Below are positions 23,706-34,329 of a stretch of DNA of 64,000 nt, piece after piece; within the stretch, counting starts at the first letter, position 1, and every line of letters begins with the position of its first letter. The notes below the pieces were generated by a model. That model was not told the origin of the DNA and did no database searches. It saw nothing but the letters and a program-made list of their open reading frames with translations. Source of the stretch: Anodontia alba (Eukaryota; Mollusca; Bivalvia; Lucinida; Lucinidae); contig OZ024821.1 of the NCBI GenBank assembly GCA_964016985.1, positions 85,347,035 to 85,411,034 on the forward strand, in the 5' to 3' direction. Position numbers and translations under genes: made by a program.

Positions 23706-24149
23706 GAAGCTTATCATAGCTTTACATAAGATGCTTTTCTCTATCTAAAAGCACATACTGATAGTTTTCTTATTTCTGTAGAAGAAATTTTGGGCAGTGT
23801 CATGTGAAAAAGTGCTTTCAAACATGCACAGAATTCACAGATTCATATCATGCACATGCACAAAGTATCTTTGGGGAATTTTATCTCCGTTTATACATTC
23901 TCTATTAGCCAATGATTCTGTTAGCGGGAAGTGAAGGCCCTGATCAGACTGCCCAGATGCATATTTGTCTGCGTATGCCCGAAGACATGCTTTGGAAAGC
24001 TTGGTACTGACCATTTTTTCTGGAGACTTTTTAGAAGTGCCTTGCCAAGTCAAATAACAACTTGTTTGCATAAAGAAATAAGAACCGTATTTATGTGGCC
24101 ATGTTTCTGATCTAGAGCTATGCTGATATGTTTGGAATCTACTTCACTT

Positions 24150-24335
24150 AACCCTTAAAGCACGACTACAGCAGACGATTTTTTTTTCTTTCAGAGAAAA
24201 TAAGGCATGACATGTCATGTGAATCATCTGCCTAGTAGATGATTCACATGCAGTATCAAGTCTTATTTTCTCTAAAAATAATAAAACTAGTTTTAGAATA
24301 GTATATGCTATAACTTTGCTTGGAACTTTAAGGAT
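24150..24335 (+). repeat. TCAGAGAAAATAAGGC hairpin element
   Basis: TTAACCCTTAAAGCACGAC start, stem TCAGAGAAAATAAGGCATGA and ATGTGAATCATCTGC against complement, end GGAACTTTAAGGATTAA. About 185 bp with inverted ends. Confidence 0.75.
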
Positions 24336-24699
24336 TAAAAGCAAGTGATCCCTCTTTTATCTTGTTCAGAATTTAGAGGGGTATTCTATAATTAGTGTCA
24401 CAGAGAGGATTACACTGAAATACTGCATGATAAGTTCATGCAATTTATAGATAAATATGTACATCTCTTCTTTGAAAGAATTTAAGTTGAACTAGTATAA
24501 AATTATGGATGCCAAAGCCCAACTAGTTCGACATTTAACTTTTTACATTGGCAGCACAGTTAACTTTGCTTTTGACATCTTTCAGAAATACTCAGAAGAA
24601 GTAAATTTGCGAACATTTGTCATTATTCAATGCAAAAATCTTTTGTTATAACTGCCTATGTTCCAAAAGTTTAATTCTGTTCATTACTGTAAATGAATA

Positions 24700-25400
24700 T
24701 TTTGATTATCTCCATAGTAAAAATGCCTGTAAACTATGCAAAACTCAATTGAGTAGGTAGATTAGAGGTAGATTTTCTATAAATTCCACTTCTACAGAAT
24801 TTTTGGATTTTTTGCAATATTGTTGTGGAACATCAATAATTTAACCCTTAAACCGCCAGTCACAACAATTATCGTCAGCTTTGTCATCTGCTTGTGATTT
24901 TAAATGTCATTTTTGCAAACAATGTGGACCCAGATCAGACTGCTCCTCTAGGAGCAGTCTGATCTGGGTCCACACTGTTTGCCAGTATGTAAAAAGTAGG
25001 TTTGAAAAGTTTGCAAGAATATTCAGCAGACAACATAAACAGACGACATTTTCAGATGCAGGTTTTCTTGGCGTTTTAAGGGTTAAAACCTGTGAAGAAA
25101 AGCAAAAAATAAAAAAATTCTAAAAATGGCTGTAAATTATGCAAAACTCGATTGGGTAGTTAGATTGGTGATAGCGTTTCAACAAGTTCCATTTCTTCAG
25201 AATCTCAACACAATTGTTGTGAAACATCAATAATTCAAAATCTGTCAAGAACTGCAAAAAATATTTTCTTATATAAAAATTCCCAGAATCACTTTACTAT
25301 AGAAATTGCACAGCCATAAGTGCAGACCAATTTTTGGCCATAAATTTTGTTTTATAATAAATGTTAGAGAAGAAAGTGCAGAAACAGAAAAGATCAGTGG
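24700..25400 (-). repeat. Dispersed AT-rich repeat, copy 3, duplicated and invaded by a MITE
   Basis: Two direct copies of about 110 bp (24718-24840 and 25123-25225, ATGCAAAACTC(A/G)ATTG(A/G)GTAG) flank the MITE 24841-25086. The piece 25260-25370 carries the reverse complement of the ATTGGTCTGA/CAATTTCTAT blocks of copies 1 and 2. Confidence 0.65.
24841..25086 (+). mobile_element. TTAACCCTTAAA-ended hairpin MITE, copy 1
   Basis: Ends TTAACCCTTAAAC and (inverted) TTAACCCTTAAAACGCC; centre GCAAACAATGTGGACCC palindromic around CTCCTCTAGGAG. Subterminal GTCGTCTG(C/T)TT motifs occur on both sides. TTAA ends may include a TTAA target duplication. Confidence 0.88.
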
Positions 25401-25537
25401 TTACTAGTCAGATGTAGTCAATAAGAAGAAGCATTGTTTTTTTTTCACCAAGCAAAAGACATCTTTTCAAGTGAAGTCAAAAGAACTGTACTTTGTGATA
25501 TCTAAATTGAAGCAAAGCCTTATATTACATCAACAGT

Positions 25538-25750
25538 TTAACCCTTAAACTGCCAATCACACAACAATTATTGTCTGCTTTGTCATCTGCTTGCAATTTT
25601 AAAAGTCATTTTTGATAACAGCGTGGACCCAGATCAGATTGCTCCTCTAGGAGCAGTCGGTGTTTTGAAAAGTTTGCAAGAATATTCAGCAGACGACATA
25701 AACAGACGACATTTTCAGATGCATGTTTTCTTGGCGTTTAAAGGGTTTAA
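25538..25750 (+). mobile_element. TTAACCCTTAAA-ended MITE, copy 2, hairpin arm deleted
   Basis: Both ends are present, but the sequence jumps from GGAGCAGTC to GTGTTTTGAAAAG, removing most of the right hairpin arm. Confidence 0.85.
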
Positions 25751-25764
25751 GCTTTGTTCTTGAT

Positions 25765-25970
25765 ATTATGGTAAATGTCTAAAATTTTGTACAGCAAAGT
25801 TTCTGACAAAATGGCATATGCAAAAAGTGCAGACCCAGATCAAACTGCTTTTCTGGTTGCCATGCCACTATTTCAGAAAACAACTCCATTATAAAAAGCA
25901 AATTTTAGGCCAAAAAAGTATGGAATAAAGTGTTTGCAATTTTAGGACATTTACCCTAAGTTAACATATT
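25765..25970 (+). mobile_element. GTAAATGTCT hairpin element, diverged
   Basis: GGTAAATGTCTAAAATTTTG at left and TTTTAGGACATTTACCCTAA at right; internal GCAGACCCAGATCAAACTGC arm only. Matches the 58870 element. Confidence 0.7.
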
Positions 25971-26101
25971 TAAGGCTAGAAAAATCTTCAACAGCATTTT
26001 TGAACAATAGCTAGTATACAAGATATTGATTTGTAATGCAATTAATTCCAGAGGATGCATATGTTAATTGGAAAAATCAGCAAAGATAGTGAAAGGCACT
26101 G

Positions 26102-26346
26102 TTAACCCTTAAAACGCCAAGAAAACATGCATCTGAAAATGTCATCTATTTATGTCGTCTGCTGAATATTCTTGCAAACTTTTCAAACCTATTTTTGCAT
26201 GCTGACAAACAGTGTGGACCCAGATCAGATTGCTCCTAGAGGAGCAGTCTGATCTGGGTTCACACTGTTTGCAAAAATGACTTCAAAAATCACAAGCAGA
26301 TGACAAAGCAGACGACAATTGTTGTGATTGGCAGTTTAAGGGTTAA
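26102..26346 (-). mobile_element. TTAACCCTTAAA-ended hairpin MITE, copy 3, inverted
   Basis: Same element as 24841-25086 in reverse orientation (ACGCCAAGAAAACATGCATC at left). Intact palindromic centre around GCTCCTAGAGGAGC. Confidence 0.9.
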
Positions 26347-26369
26347 GATTCTCTGAAAGGCTCTTCAGT

Positions 26370-26605
26370 TTTGAAATATGAACCAGCACATGACACAATC
26401 TACAAAATGGCATGTGCTCCCAGCAAAGACTCAGATTAGTCTGGGCATTCTCTGTCCGCATGAAGAAAGCTTGGATCATTAGCTACCCATTGAGAGCTAA
26501 GCCAACTCTGATCAGACTGGGAGGGTGCCCAGGCTGATCTGAGTCTTTGCTGGGCGCACATGCCATTTTGTAGGTTTTGTCATGCACTGGCTCATATAAC
26601 AGTGG
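26370..26605 (+). mobile_element. GATCTGAGTCTTTG foldback element, copy 2
   Basis: Arms ACAAAATGGCATGTGC(T/G)CCC and CAGCAAAGACTCAGATTAG face GCTGATCTGAGTCTTTGCTG and GCACATGCCATTTTGTAGG. The outer ends are GAACCAGCACATGACA and TGTCATGCACTGGCTCAT. Confidence 0.82.
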
Positions 26606-26645
26606 GCTTGCTTCAGTTTGTGACCAAAACTTGGCCATCTCCCAG

Positions 26646-26905
26646 TGTCTAAATAATACAAGCTTGATTGGACATCATTAATGATGCTGTGTTGCAGTTT
26701 TTAATGTATTGGATTTGAGATTGGAAGGTCCTTAGTTCGAATCCTGCATCCTACCATAGTACTGTTTCCTTGTGCAAGGCACTCTGTCAATATTGCTTGT
26801 TTTGTAAATGTTGTCAATATTGCTTGTTTGTAAATGTATGTATATAGTCTTAATTGCGCTAGTTGTGTCAGTTGCAGAAAACTAAATAAATCTTAATTTT
26901 ATTTT
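26646..26905 (+). mobile_element. Possible second tRNA-derived SINE type
   Basis: A box-B-like TAGTTCGAATCCTG (about 26732) follows a degraded tRNA-like stretch. It is followed by CCTTGTGCAAGGCACTC, resembling the conserved CTTGGGCAAG.CACTT block of some animal SINEs. A repeated CAATATTGCTTGTTTGTAAATG and an AT-rich tail (AAATAAATCTTAATTTT) end it. Ends are approximate and no target duplication was identified. Confidence 0.5.
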
Positions 26906-27570
26906 TTATCAAAAGAGAGTCTTTCAGATAAGGTCCACATGAAAGGGGAATTGTTACACTTTAATTTGTGGTAACTCTTTCAAATGGTTTTGTCTCCCTT
27001 CTGAAAAGGAATCTACTCTTAAAGGAAAGAATTTGCTCTCTAAATTCTTTCTTTTTAGAAGGGTGTTGATGTCAGGAAAAAAACAAACAGGAAGTCCCAA
27101 ATGTTGTCATCTTTGTCCCCTTAAAGGATTAAAGGCTATTGTTTGTTGTCTAAATACATTTGAATTTTGGACTATGTGACACTAATTATTGATTACCTCT
27201 CATACTAGTTGTTGCTTGTTTTTTGCATTTTTTATTTATAGTTTATTGATGTTGTTTGCTTAAACTTCCATACAGTTGCGAGGAAAAAATGCTGTCTAAA
27301 ACTAAAAAAAAAAAACGTTACAAAATAAATAAACAAAACTAAAACTTCATTTTATTCTATCAAAATCACACTCAATCACTGCCAGGCTGTTGCTTGGTTG
27401 GGTGGGTGCTAGGGAAAAAGAAACAAAAAAAATGAATATAAAATTTGCTCCAGATGTTATTCTGACTTTCTGTTGTCAGTACAGACAAGACAGTGGAGAT
27501 TTGACGGAATACCAGAATGGGACTTAGAGGTGCAGAGCTAATTATCATCCTTAGATACAGTGAGTTACAA

Positions 27571-29100
27571 TACATCACAACCTCTTTATAACACTATTGT
27601 TGGGGTCCATAGCATAAACCGTGTTAGTTAAATAACCATGTTATATCCAAACAAAAATGTATAGAATATATTGAAAAATGATTTTTCAATATAACCTATA
27701 CAGTCAAACCTGTTTTAAAAGACCACCCTAGGGGAGTATGAAAAGTGGTCTCTTAATACAGGTGGTCCCTTAATTCAGGTTGGCCATCAGAGCAGAACAC
27801 TAATCTGTATTGACCTGTATTGACTACCACCAACACTGCTACTAGCAAATATGAATAGAATTTGAGTTTATGACAAATTTAATAAATGCAAATTACCGGT
27901 AAAATCAGTGTTTACAGAAATATGATAAAATATTTTTTAACCGGAACATTTTGGAAGTTGGTTAAAATTGATAGTTCAGTTCATTAACTAAAGATTCAAG
28001 CCTTACAAAATCTGTGATTTGAGACTGTTTGGAGGAAATTAAAAAGATGTTCATGGTCATTCATGCCTTCCTGTTAAAGCAATAGATGATGGGTAAACTG
28101 GAAGTGTTAATGTTATTGAAGCATCGTGGCTGCTTGGACTTGTCGATTACTAGTGGTTTCAGTTTCAGCTAAAGCCACAGTGATCATTTTTGATCGTTTC
28201 CCACAGACACAATCTTGACCCAGAATTAAAAAATTGATGGGACAGCTTACCATTTAACACAGATGGCTATAAAAATGTTTCAAACCATCTAAAATGCATC
28301 AGCTTTCAATTTTGATGGAGATTTGGAATCCTCGGATCATTTAGAACCGCGACTAATGTGTTCTACTTTCAATTTTGATAACCCGAGACAGTTATTCCCC
28401 TTCGAAATGGTCATGCGTTCTGTAAGAGGGAACTGAAAAAAATCAACAACTGGCTCGAACAGAACTTTTCTTTTAGATGCTGAAAATTTAAATTAAAAAC
28501 GCAAAACTCTCACTAAACTCGTCAGTTATGCCCCTTCGAAATGGTCATGCGTTCCATAAGAGGGAACTAAAAAACATGACAGCTGGCTCAAACAGAACTT
28601 TTCTTTTAGATGCCGAAAATTCAAATTAAAAACCCAAAACTCTCACTAAAATTGTCAGTTCAGTAAAATTTGTAAGAATAAAAACTGTTTAGAATGGGGG
28701 TACAGAACTGATTAGAGAACAATAGCGATACTATGAACCAATACAATCATCTAACTGCTACAGGCATTTAAGTGTAGAATCAATCAAACAAACCGTACCA
28801 ATTACAAATATATTTGTATGTCTTTGCTGAAAATTACTGTTATTTGTGGTTGTCATAGGTAAAACACTTTAAGAAAATATGCAGTCGCTGGTTGCTTAAG
28901 GTAGGGAGTCGTTTAATACGGTGTCAGTTAATTGTAAAATTCATCGGGGGATTTTATACTGGTCGCTTAACGCAGGTGGTCGCTTATTTCAGGTGGTCGT
29001 TAGGGCAGGTTTGACTGTATATTTTTGGGATCCATCTTTGAACCCTGTTGTATCCAAAACCATGTTATAATGAACTGTGTTATAAAGAGGTTGTAGTGTA
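27571..29100 (+). mobile_element. Outer short MITE split by the 1.3-kb element
   Basis: Inverted ends ACAACCTCTTTATAACAC (left) and its complement GTGTTATAAAGAGGTTGT (right), then TA-type flanks. Without the insertion it would be about 210 bp, with TTGGGGTCCATAGC and GGGATCCATCTTTG near the ends. A diverged relative is at 52425-52645. Confidence 0.78.
27701..29017 (+). mobile_element. 1.3-kb nonautonomous pogo-like element
   Basis: CAGTCAAACCTG at both ends (inverted), flanked by TA at 27699-27700 and 29018-29019. Subterminal sequences have repeated GGTGGTC(C/G)CTTA motifs. The interior contains a direct duplication (TTATTCCCCTTCGAAATGGT versus TTATGCCCCTTCGAAATGGT, near 28392 and 28527) and no convincing ORF. 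It sits inside the element 27571-29100. Confidence 0.85.
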
Positions 29101-30912
29101 TGATTTATTGTATATCTTGGGGACACCAGCCCTGAATGATCTGTGCAATGCAGCTTTTTTATCAAGACGTTTGGAGTTTGCTGATATACATTACAGTAGC
29201 CATGACTGTCATTCTGGGTTGCACAGGCTAATCTAAGCCTTAGCTTTTTGCATTTGATACAGTTATAAAACCTGTATTTAACTTAAATGTTCAGATGTTT
29301 TGGATCCTTATCATACTTGACTTAAATTTGAACAAGAAATGTGTTTGCAAAACACTATGCCCTTGACTATATACTTGTCCATACAAAATTGATAAGGGGA
29401 ATAACTCAGACAAAATCTGATTTTTTTTTTTTTTCAAAAAAAAATTCAGGTGATTTACTTGTCATCCCCAGTAAGCTTGTGAAGTTTCAAGGCCCTATCA
29501 CAAATACTTTTTGAGATCTCTTGCTCACAAGATTTCATTGTCCCCTAGGCTTACAATGTACGAGTCAAAAAAGGGGCAAAATGCAGGAACTATGTACAAA
29601 AGAAAAAAAGGGGTCTGCTTATTAGCTCACCTGAACTATGCTGAAAATGAGCTATATTGATCACTTTTTGCCTGTTAATCAGCGCATTAAACACTTTCAA
29701 ACGAAAATTCCTCCAAAGCCATTGAAGCTATTTTTCCCTAATGTTGCTTTGATAGGGGGATTTAAGACTAGCTAAAATTATGGTGCACTGCCTTATAGTT
29801 TGGTTGCCATGGCAACAGAAAACTACCACGTCTAATGAGAAAATGGTTAAATTGCTTTTTTCTCTGTAACCAGGGAAGTGATGTGAACCATATTTGGTAG
29901 TTATGATCATCTGATGATTGTCTACCCAGTTTATGTGTTTTTTGACCAGTGGCTATTTTGCTTGGTTGCCACAGCATTAAATTTTAAAAACAGAATTTTT
30001 TAAATGACCACTCCTTCAAAACCACAGACAGAGTATGACTCTAATTGGGCACAAATGTTGCTTGGGTAAGGACAATTCAAAATAGCTAAAGTTAATGTGA
30101 TTTGTCTCTTTGTTTGGTTGTCATGGCAACAGAATACTTATAATGGGAAAATGGTTAAGTTGCATTTTCTCCATAACCAGTGAAGTGATGTGAACCATAT
30201 TTTGCAGTTATGATCATTTGATGATTATCTTCCCAGTTTACGTGTTTTATGACCAGTTGCCATTTTATTTTGTTGTCATGGTGACATTGAATTTTAACAA
30301 AGGAATTCTTAAAGTAAACACTCTTCCAAAACCACTTAAGCAGTATGAATCTAATTTGGTACAAATGTTGCTTGGGTATAGGCAATTCTGCCTCTTGGTT
30401 TGATTTCCATGGCAACAGAAAGCTCTCATAGACTTATAATGGGAAAATGGTTCAGTTGCATTTTCGTCATAACCAGTGAAGTGATGTGAGCCATATTTGG
30501 CAGTTATGATCATCGGATGAGTGTCTACCTAGTTAATGTGTTTTATGACCAGTGATGATTTTGTTTGGTTTCCATGACAACATTCAGTTTAAAAAAAAAA
30601 ATTGTTTAAATGAGAACTCCTTCAAAACTACTGAAATAGTATTAATCTAATTTGGTACAAATGTTGTTTGGGTAAGGGCAATTCAATATAGCTAAATTAT
30701 GGTGGTCTGCCTCTTGGTCAAGTTGCCATGGCAACATAACACTCACATAGACTTATATTGGGAAAATTACATTTTCCCCACAACCAGTGAAGTGATGCGA
30801 ACCATATTTGGCAGTTATGATCATTTGATGATTATCTACCCAGTTTATATATTTGATGACCAGTGGCCATTTTGTTTGGTTGCCAAGGCAACATTGAATT
30901 AAAAAAGACTTT

Positions 30913-31650
30913 TTATGCCCCACCACCAAAAAAGTGGCGGGGTATTATGTTATACCCTCTGAAATTTTGAGTGTCCATCCGTCTGTGTCTGTCTGTCTGT
31001 CTGTCTGTCCATCCATCCGTCAGTCCGTCCGTCCGTCAGCGCCCCCACCATTCGTGTGCCCGCAACTCCACCTATAGTTTTAGGCTAATCCTTTTCAAAC
31101 TTTTCAGGCACTTTACAGGCACTTTTAGGATGGTCTGAAGATATGCATATTGTTTTTTCGGAATCCTGAAATTATTTTTTATCACATTTTTTTTTTCATT
31201 TTTAACTTAGACTTTTTTCGAGCCCTAATACTACAGAAATCTATAGGGAGTATGTACCTTGTATGCGCAACTCCTCCTACAGTTTTAGGCTAATCCTTTT
31301 GAAACTTTACATGCATTTTTAGGATGGTCTGAAGATATGCATATTGTTTTTTCAGAATCCTGAAATTACTTTTTATTACATTTTTTTGCATTTTTAATTT
31401 AGACTTTTTTCGAGCCCTAATACTATAGAAATGTATAGAGTACCTTGTATGTGCAACTCCTCCTACAGTTTCAGGCCGGTCCTTTTGAAACTTCACACAC
31501 GCTTTTAGGATAGTCTGAAGATATGCATATTGTTTTTTTTTCAGAATCCTGAAATTATTTTTTATCACTTTTTATTGCATTTTTAACTTAGACATTTTGT
31601 GTTTTTTTGTCACTTACTTGATACATTGCAGTGGCGGGGCATGGTGCATG
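30913..31650 (+). mobile_element. TATGCCCCACCAC element with ~180-bp array, inserted in the 300-bp array
   Basis: The head TTATGCCCCACCACCAAAAA with GTGGCGGGGTATTATG is followed by a CTGTCTGTCTGTCTGTCC and CCGTCCGTCCGT run (30980-31040). Three units follow, containing CTCCTCCTACAGTTTTAGGC and GGATGGTCTGAAGATATGCA. The end GTGGCGGGGCATGG is near 31640. The units are related to those of the 12.7-kb array. Confidence 0.75.
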
Positions 31651-31899
31651 GCTTGCAGTTTTATTTTAAATGACAACTCCTCCAAAACCACTGAAACAGT
31701 TTGGCTCTAATTTGATACAAATTTTGCTTGGGTACAGGCAAATTAAAAAAGCTAAAAGTTTGCCTGTCAGTCTGCCTCTTAGTTTGGTTGCCAATGCAAC
31801 AGAAAGCTCCCATAGACTTATAATGGGAAAATGGTTAAATTGCATTTTCTCCATAAGCAGTACAGTGATATGAGCCATATGTAGCAGTTGTGATCATCT

Positions 31900-32143
31900 G
31901 GGCCCAGTTGTTCAAAGCTAACGACGTCATTAGTTAACGATTCATTAAAATTTAAATCGAATGATATGCAAAGATGCTGAAATTTTTTGCTGAAAAAATG
32001 TGAGTAGCTTTTGCAATGCAAAAGCTACTCACATTTTTTCAGCAAAAAATATCAGAATATTGTACATTGAATCTGCTAAAACAGTTAACGAAATGACCCT
32101 TAACGAGCTCGTTAAGCTAACGACGCTTTGAACAACTGGGCCC
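31900..32143 (+). mobile_element. GGGCCC-ended hairpin MITE, copy 1
   Basis: Terminal inverted repeats GGGCCCAGTTGTTCAAAGC face each other, with subterminal AACGACGTCGTTA. The centre is a long near-perfect hairpin, GCTGAAAAAATGTGAGTAGC against its complement. It is inserted in the 300-bp array, whose neighbouring units show the empty site (GATCATCTGATGATTG). Confidence 0.92.
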
Positions 32144-32181
32144 TGATGATTGTCTATGTGTTTTATTACTAGTGACCGTTT

Positions 32182-32462
32182 GGCCGGCCTTGGTGGCTCA
32201 GTTTGATACGCTGTCCGACTGGAGACCAGGAGGTCGCGGGTTCAGCTCCCACCGAGGTCGGCAACATTCTTTCGTGGAGATTGATCATGAAATATTTTCT
32301 ACGGTCATTCTCTCCCTTCCGCTGATTCAAGAAGGGCAGTTGTCAGTTTCTGGCGAAAGAATGAGGACTAAGCATGCCCAGTAAACGTGTGGTTAGGTAA
32401 ACTGACCGCGCTCGACATGACCCCATTGGGTCGACTGGGCCGTAAAACCTCAACACAAACAA
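32182..32462 (+). mobile_element. tRNA-derived SINE, full length
   Basis: The head resembles a tRNA: box-A-like TGGCTCAGTTTGATACGC and box-B-like GGTTCAGCTCCC. It continues through a conserved body to a CCTCAACACAAACAA tail. A 14-bp target duplication (ACTAGTGACCGTTT) lies at 32168-32181 and 32463-32476. It is inserted in a 300-bp-period tandem-array element. It is the reference copy for the family in this window. Confidence 0.92.
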
Positions 32463-32810
32463 ACTAGTGACCGTTTTGTTTGGTTGCCATGGCAGCATTT
32501 AATTTATATAAAAAAAATTTTAAATAACAACTCTTTTAACACCACTGAAACAGTATGAATCTAATTTGGTACCAATGTTGCTTGGATAAGGGCAATTCAA
32601 AATAGCTAAAATTGTGGTGATCTGCCTCTTTGTTTTGTTGCCATCATAACAGAAAGCTCCCATAGACTTATAATGGGTAAATGGTTAAATTGCATTTTCT
32701 CCATAACCACTTACCAGTGAAGTATTTGATGATAGTCCACCCATTTTATGTGTTTTATGACCAGCAACCATTTTGTTTGGCCACGGCAAAATTTTAAAGA
32801 AGGAAATTTG

Positions 32811-33976
32811 TAAAGAAACAGCAGGGAAAGGAGACCCTGTTAAGCACCAGTGGGGAAAGAAGACCTTGTTAAGCACTAGCAGGGAAAGAAGACACTGTTG
32901 AGCTTTTCTCATATCTGGCCTTGTAATGAAACATAGGACATGTAGCATAGGTGGGAGTGGCAACACTCAATTGAAATACCTCCTCCCATCATTTCTGTCC
33001 TATCCAATAATGATAAGAGCTTGACAAGTTCCTCTGTTCTGGCAAAAATATATTATAATATAACTACCCTTGAGAGCAATGGAAATATACACAAAGACAA
33101 AAATAGGTGAAGTGTCTAAACTTACAATAGATGATTAAATAAGCAAAAGCTTTAAGTTAGAATCAAAAGGACAAGTTATGGTTTTCTATTGCGATGTGCC
33201 TACTTCAAGGTCAAATTTGGAAAGTAAGCAAATCCAAAAACACTATTGCAAAACGAGACCTGAATGTCTCTTGTTTATTCCGCTTGATTTCTTTTATTGA
33301 TTGGAAAGGTGTTTTTGTGTTAATTTTGCTGTGATATACCTGCCCTATTGATCACGTTTAACATGAAGTCTATGGCAAACTGTAATACCCTGATGCAGTT
33401 CATGGTGAGATTTCATACATGTCCATATTTGGAACTGCAAACTAATTCTTTTCACTTTATTAAGAAGATAATTATACACTTTTTTATGGCAACAGAGAAC
33501 CGGTTCAGACTATGGACCATACCATAAAAAGACTTTTTCGGCATTTTATACTATTGAACTTAAGCATGTCAAAGTACTGTAGGGACTGCAAGACTGTATT
33601 TTGAAAGACAGACATAATAAAATGCCCATCATTGGCAAGTTTGCATCAGTATACATTTGTAAGGGTACTTGCAATGCTGGAATGTGCTTCACAACTAACA
33701 TTTAGTCAGATGTTATCTCAAAGATGTGGATTTATGCTGTATTAATCCTATCATTTTTGTCTTACATAAGGCATGCAATGTGGGATGGTGTACGAGGGAT
33801 GATTGATGTTGGCCTTGTATTGAAGGATTTAAGCAAGGCTGCCTGTTTGCAGTCCCAATTATTTCTTGCCTATTTACAGTTGTGTAACCAACAGCCCAAA
33901 AGTGGTAACGTGTTTCAGTAAAATGGGCACATGAATTTTGCAAAATGGATAAAATTGCTGAACGAGCGGAAATAAA
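32811..33976. other. No gene seen; repeat debris
   Basis: Three short direct units (AGCA(C/G)(T/C)AG(C/T)(A/G)GGGAAAG, 32818-32900), then non-coding sequence. An AAACGAGACCTGAATGTCTC end near 33250 may belong with the AACAAGAAATGTGTTTGC start at 29331, but this pairing is uncertain. Confidence 0.5.
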
Positions 33977-33978
33977 TA

Positions 33979-34307
33979 CAGTCGACTCTCATTATCTCGA
34001 AATCCAAGGGACTCTATGAAACACTTTGAGATATCCATACTTTAACATATGAGATTTTCGGAACTGAGGAAAACAATTAATCCAACCCACCTTTAACAGA
34101 ATGAATATGTAATTTGACTCCTAAGTTAGATATATATTGAAAATATTGTGAAAAAGAGGAGAAATTGCTCCTGAAAAGCAATTTCTCCTCTTTTCCACTA
34201 TATTTTGTTACCTGTTGGTAGATCTCAGTGTTAAGTCAGGGACCAGATTTTCACTTCGAGATAAGCGGTTATTCGAGAAGTGAGGTCGAGATACTGAGAG
34301 TCGACTG
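33979..34307 (+). mobile_element. pogo-like hairpin MITE, copy 2
   Basis: TA-flanked (33977-33978 and 34308-34309), CAGTCGACTCTCATTATC at left and the inverted CAGTCGACTCTCAGTATC at right. Same central palindrome. It lies just upstream of the decayed mariner. Confidence 0.88.
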
Positions 34308-34329
34308 TATTTGCATAAAACGGGTCTAG

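Larger units (their letters stand above)
29624..32810 (+). mobile_element. AGCTCACCTGA-started composite array element, ~300-bp period
   Basis: It starts AGCTCACCTGAACTATGCTG. Units of about 300 bp repeat GTTTGGTTGCCATGGCAACA, ACTTATAATGGGAAAATGGT and GTGAAGTGATG (about 29873, 30179, 30476, 30787, then 31850 and 32700). The array is broken by the GTGGCGGGGTATTAT element at 30913-31650, the GGGCCC MITE at 31900-32143 and the SINE at 32182-32462. The 3' terminus was not found. Confidence 0.75.
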
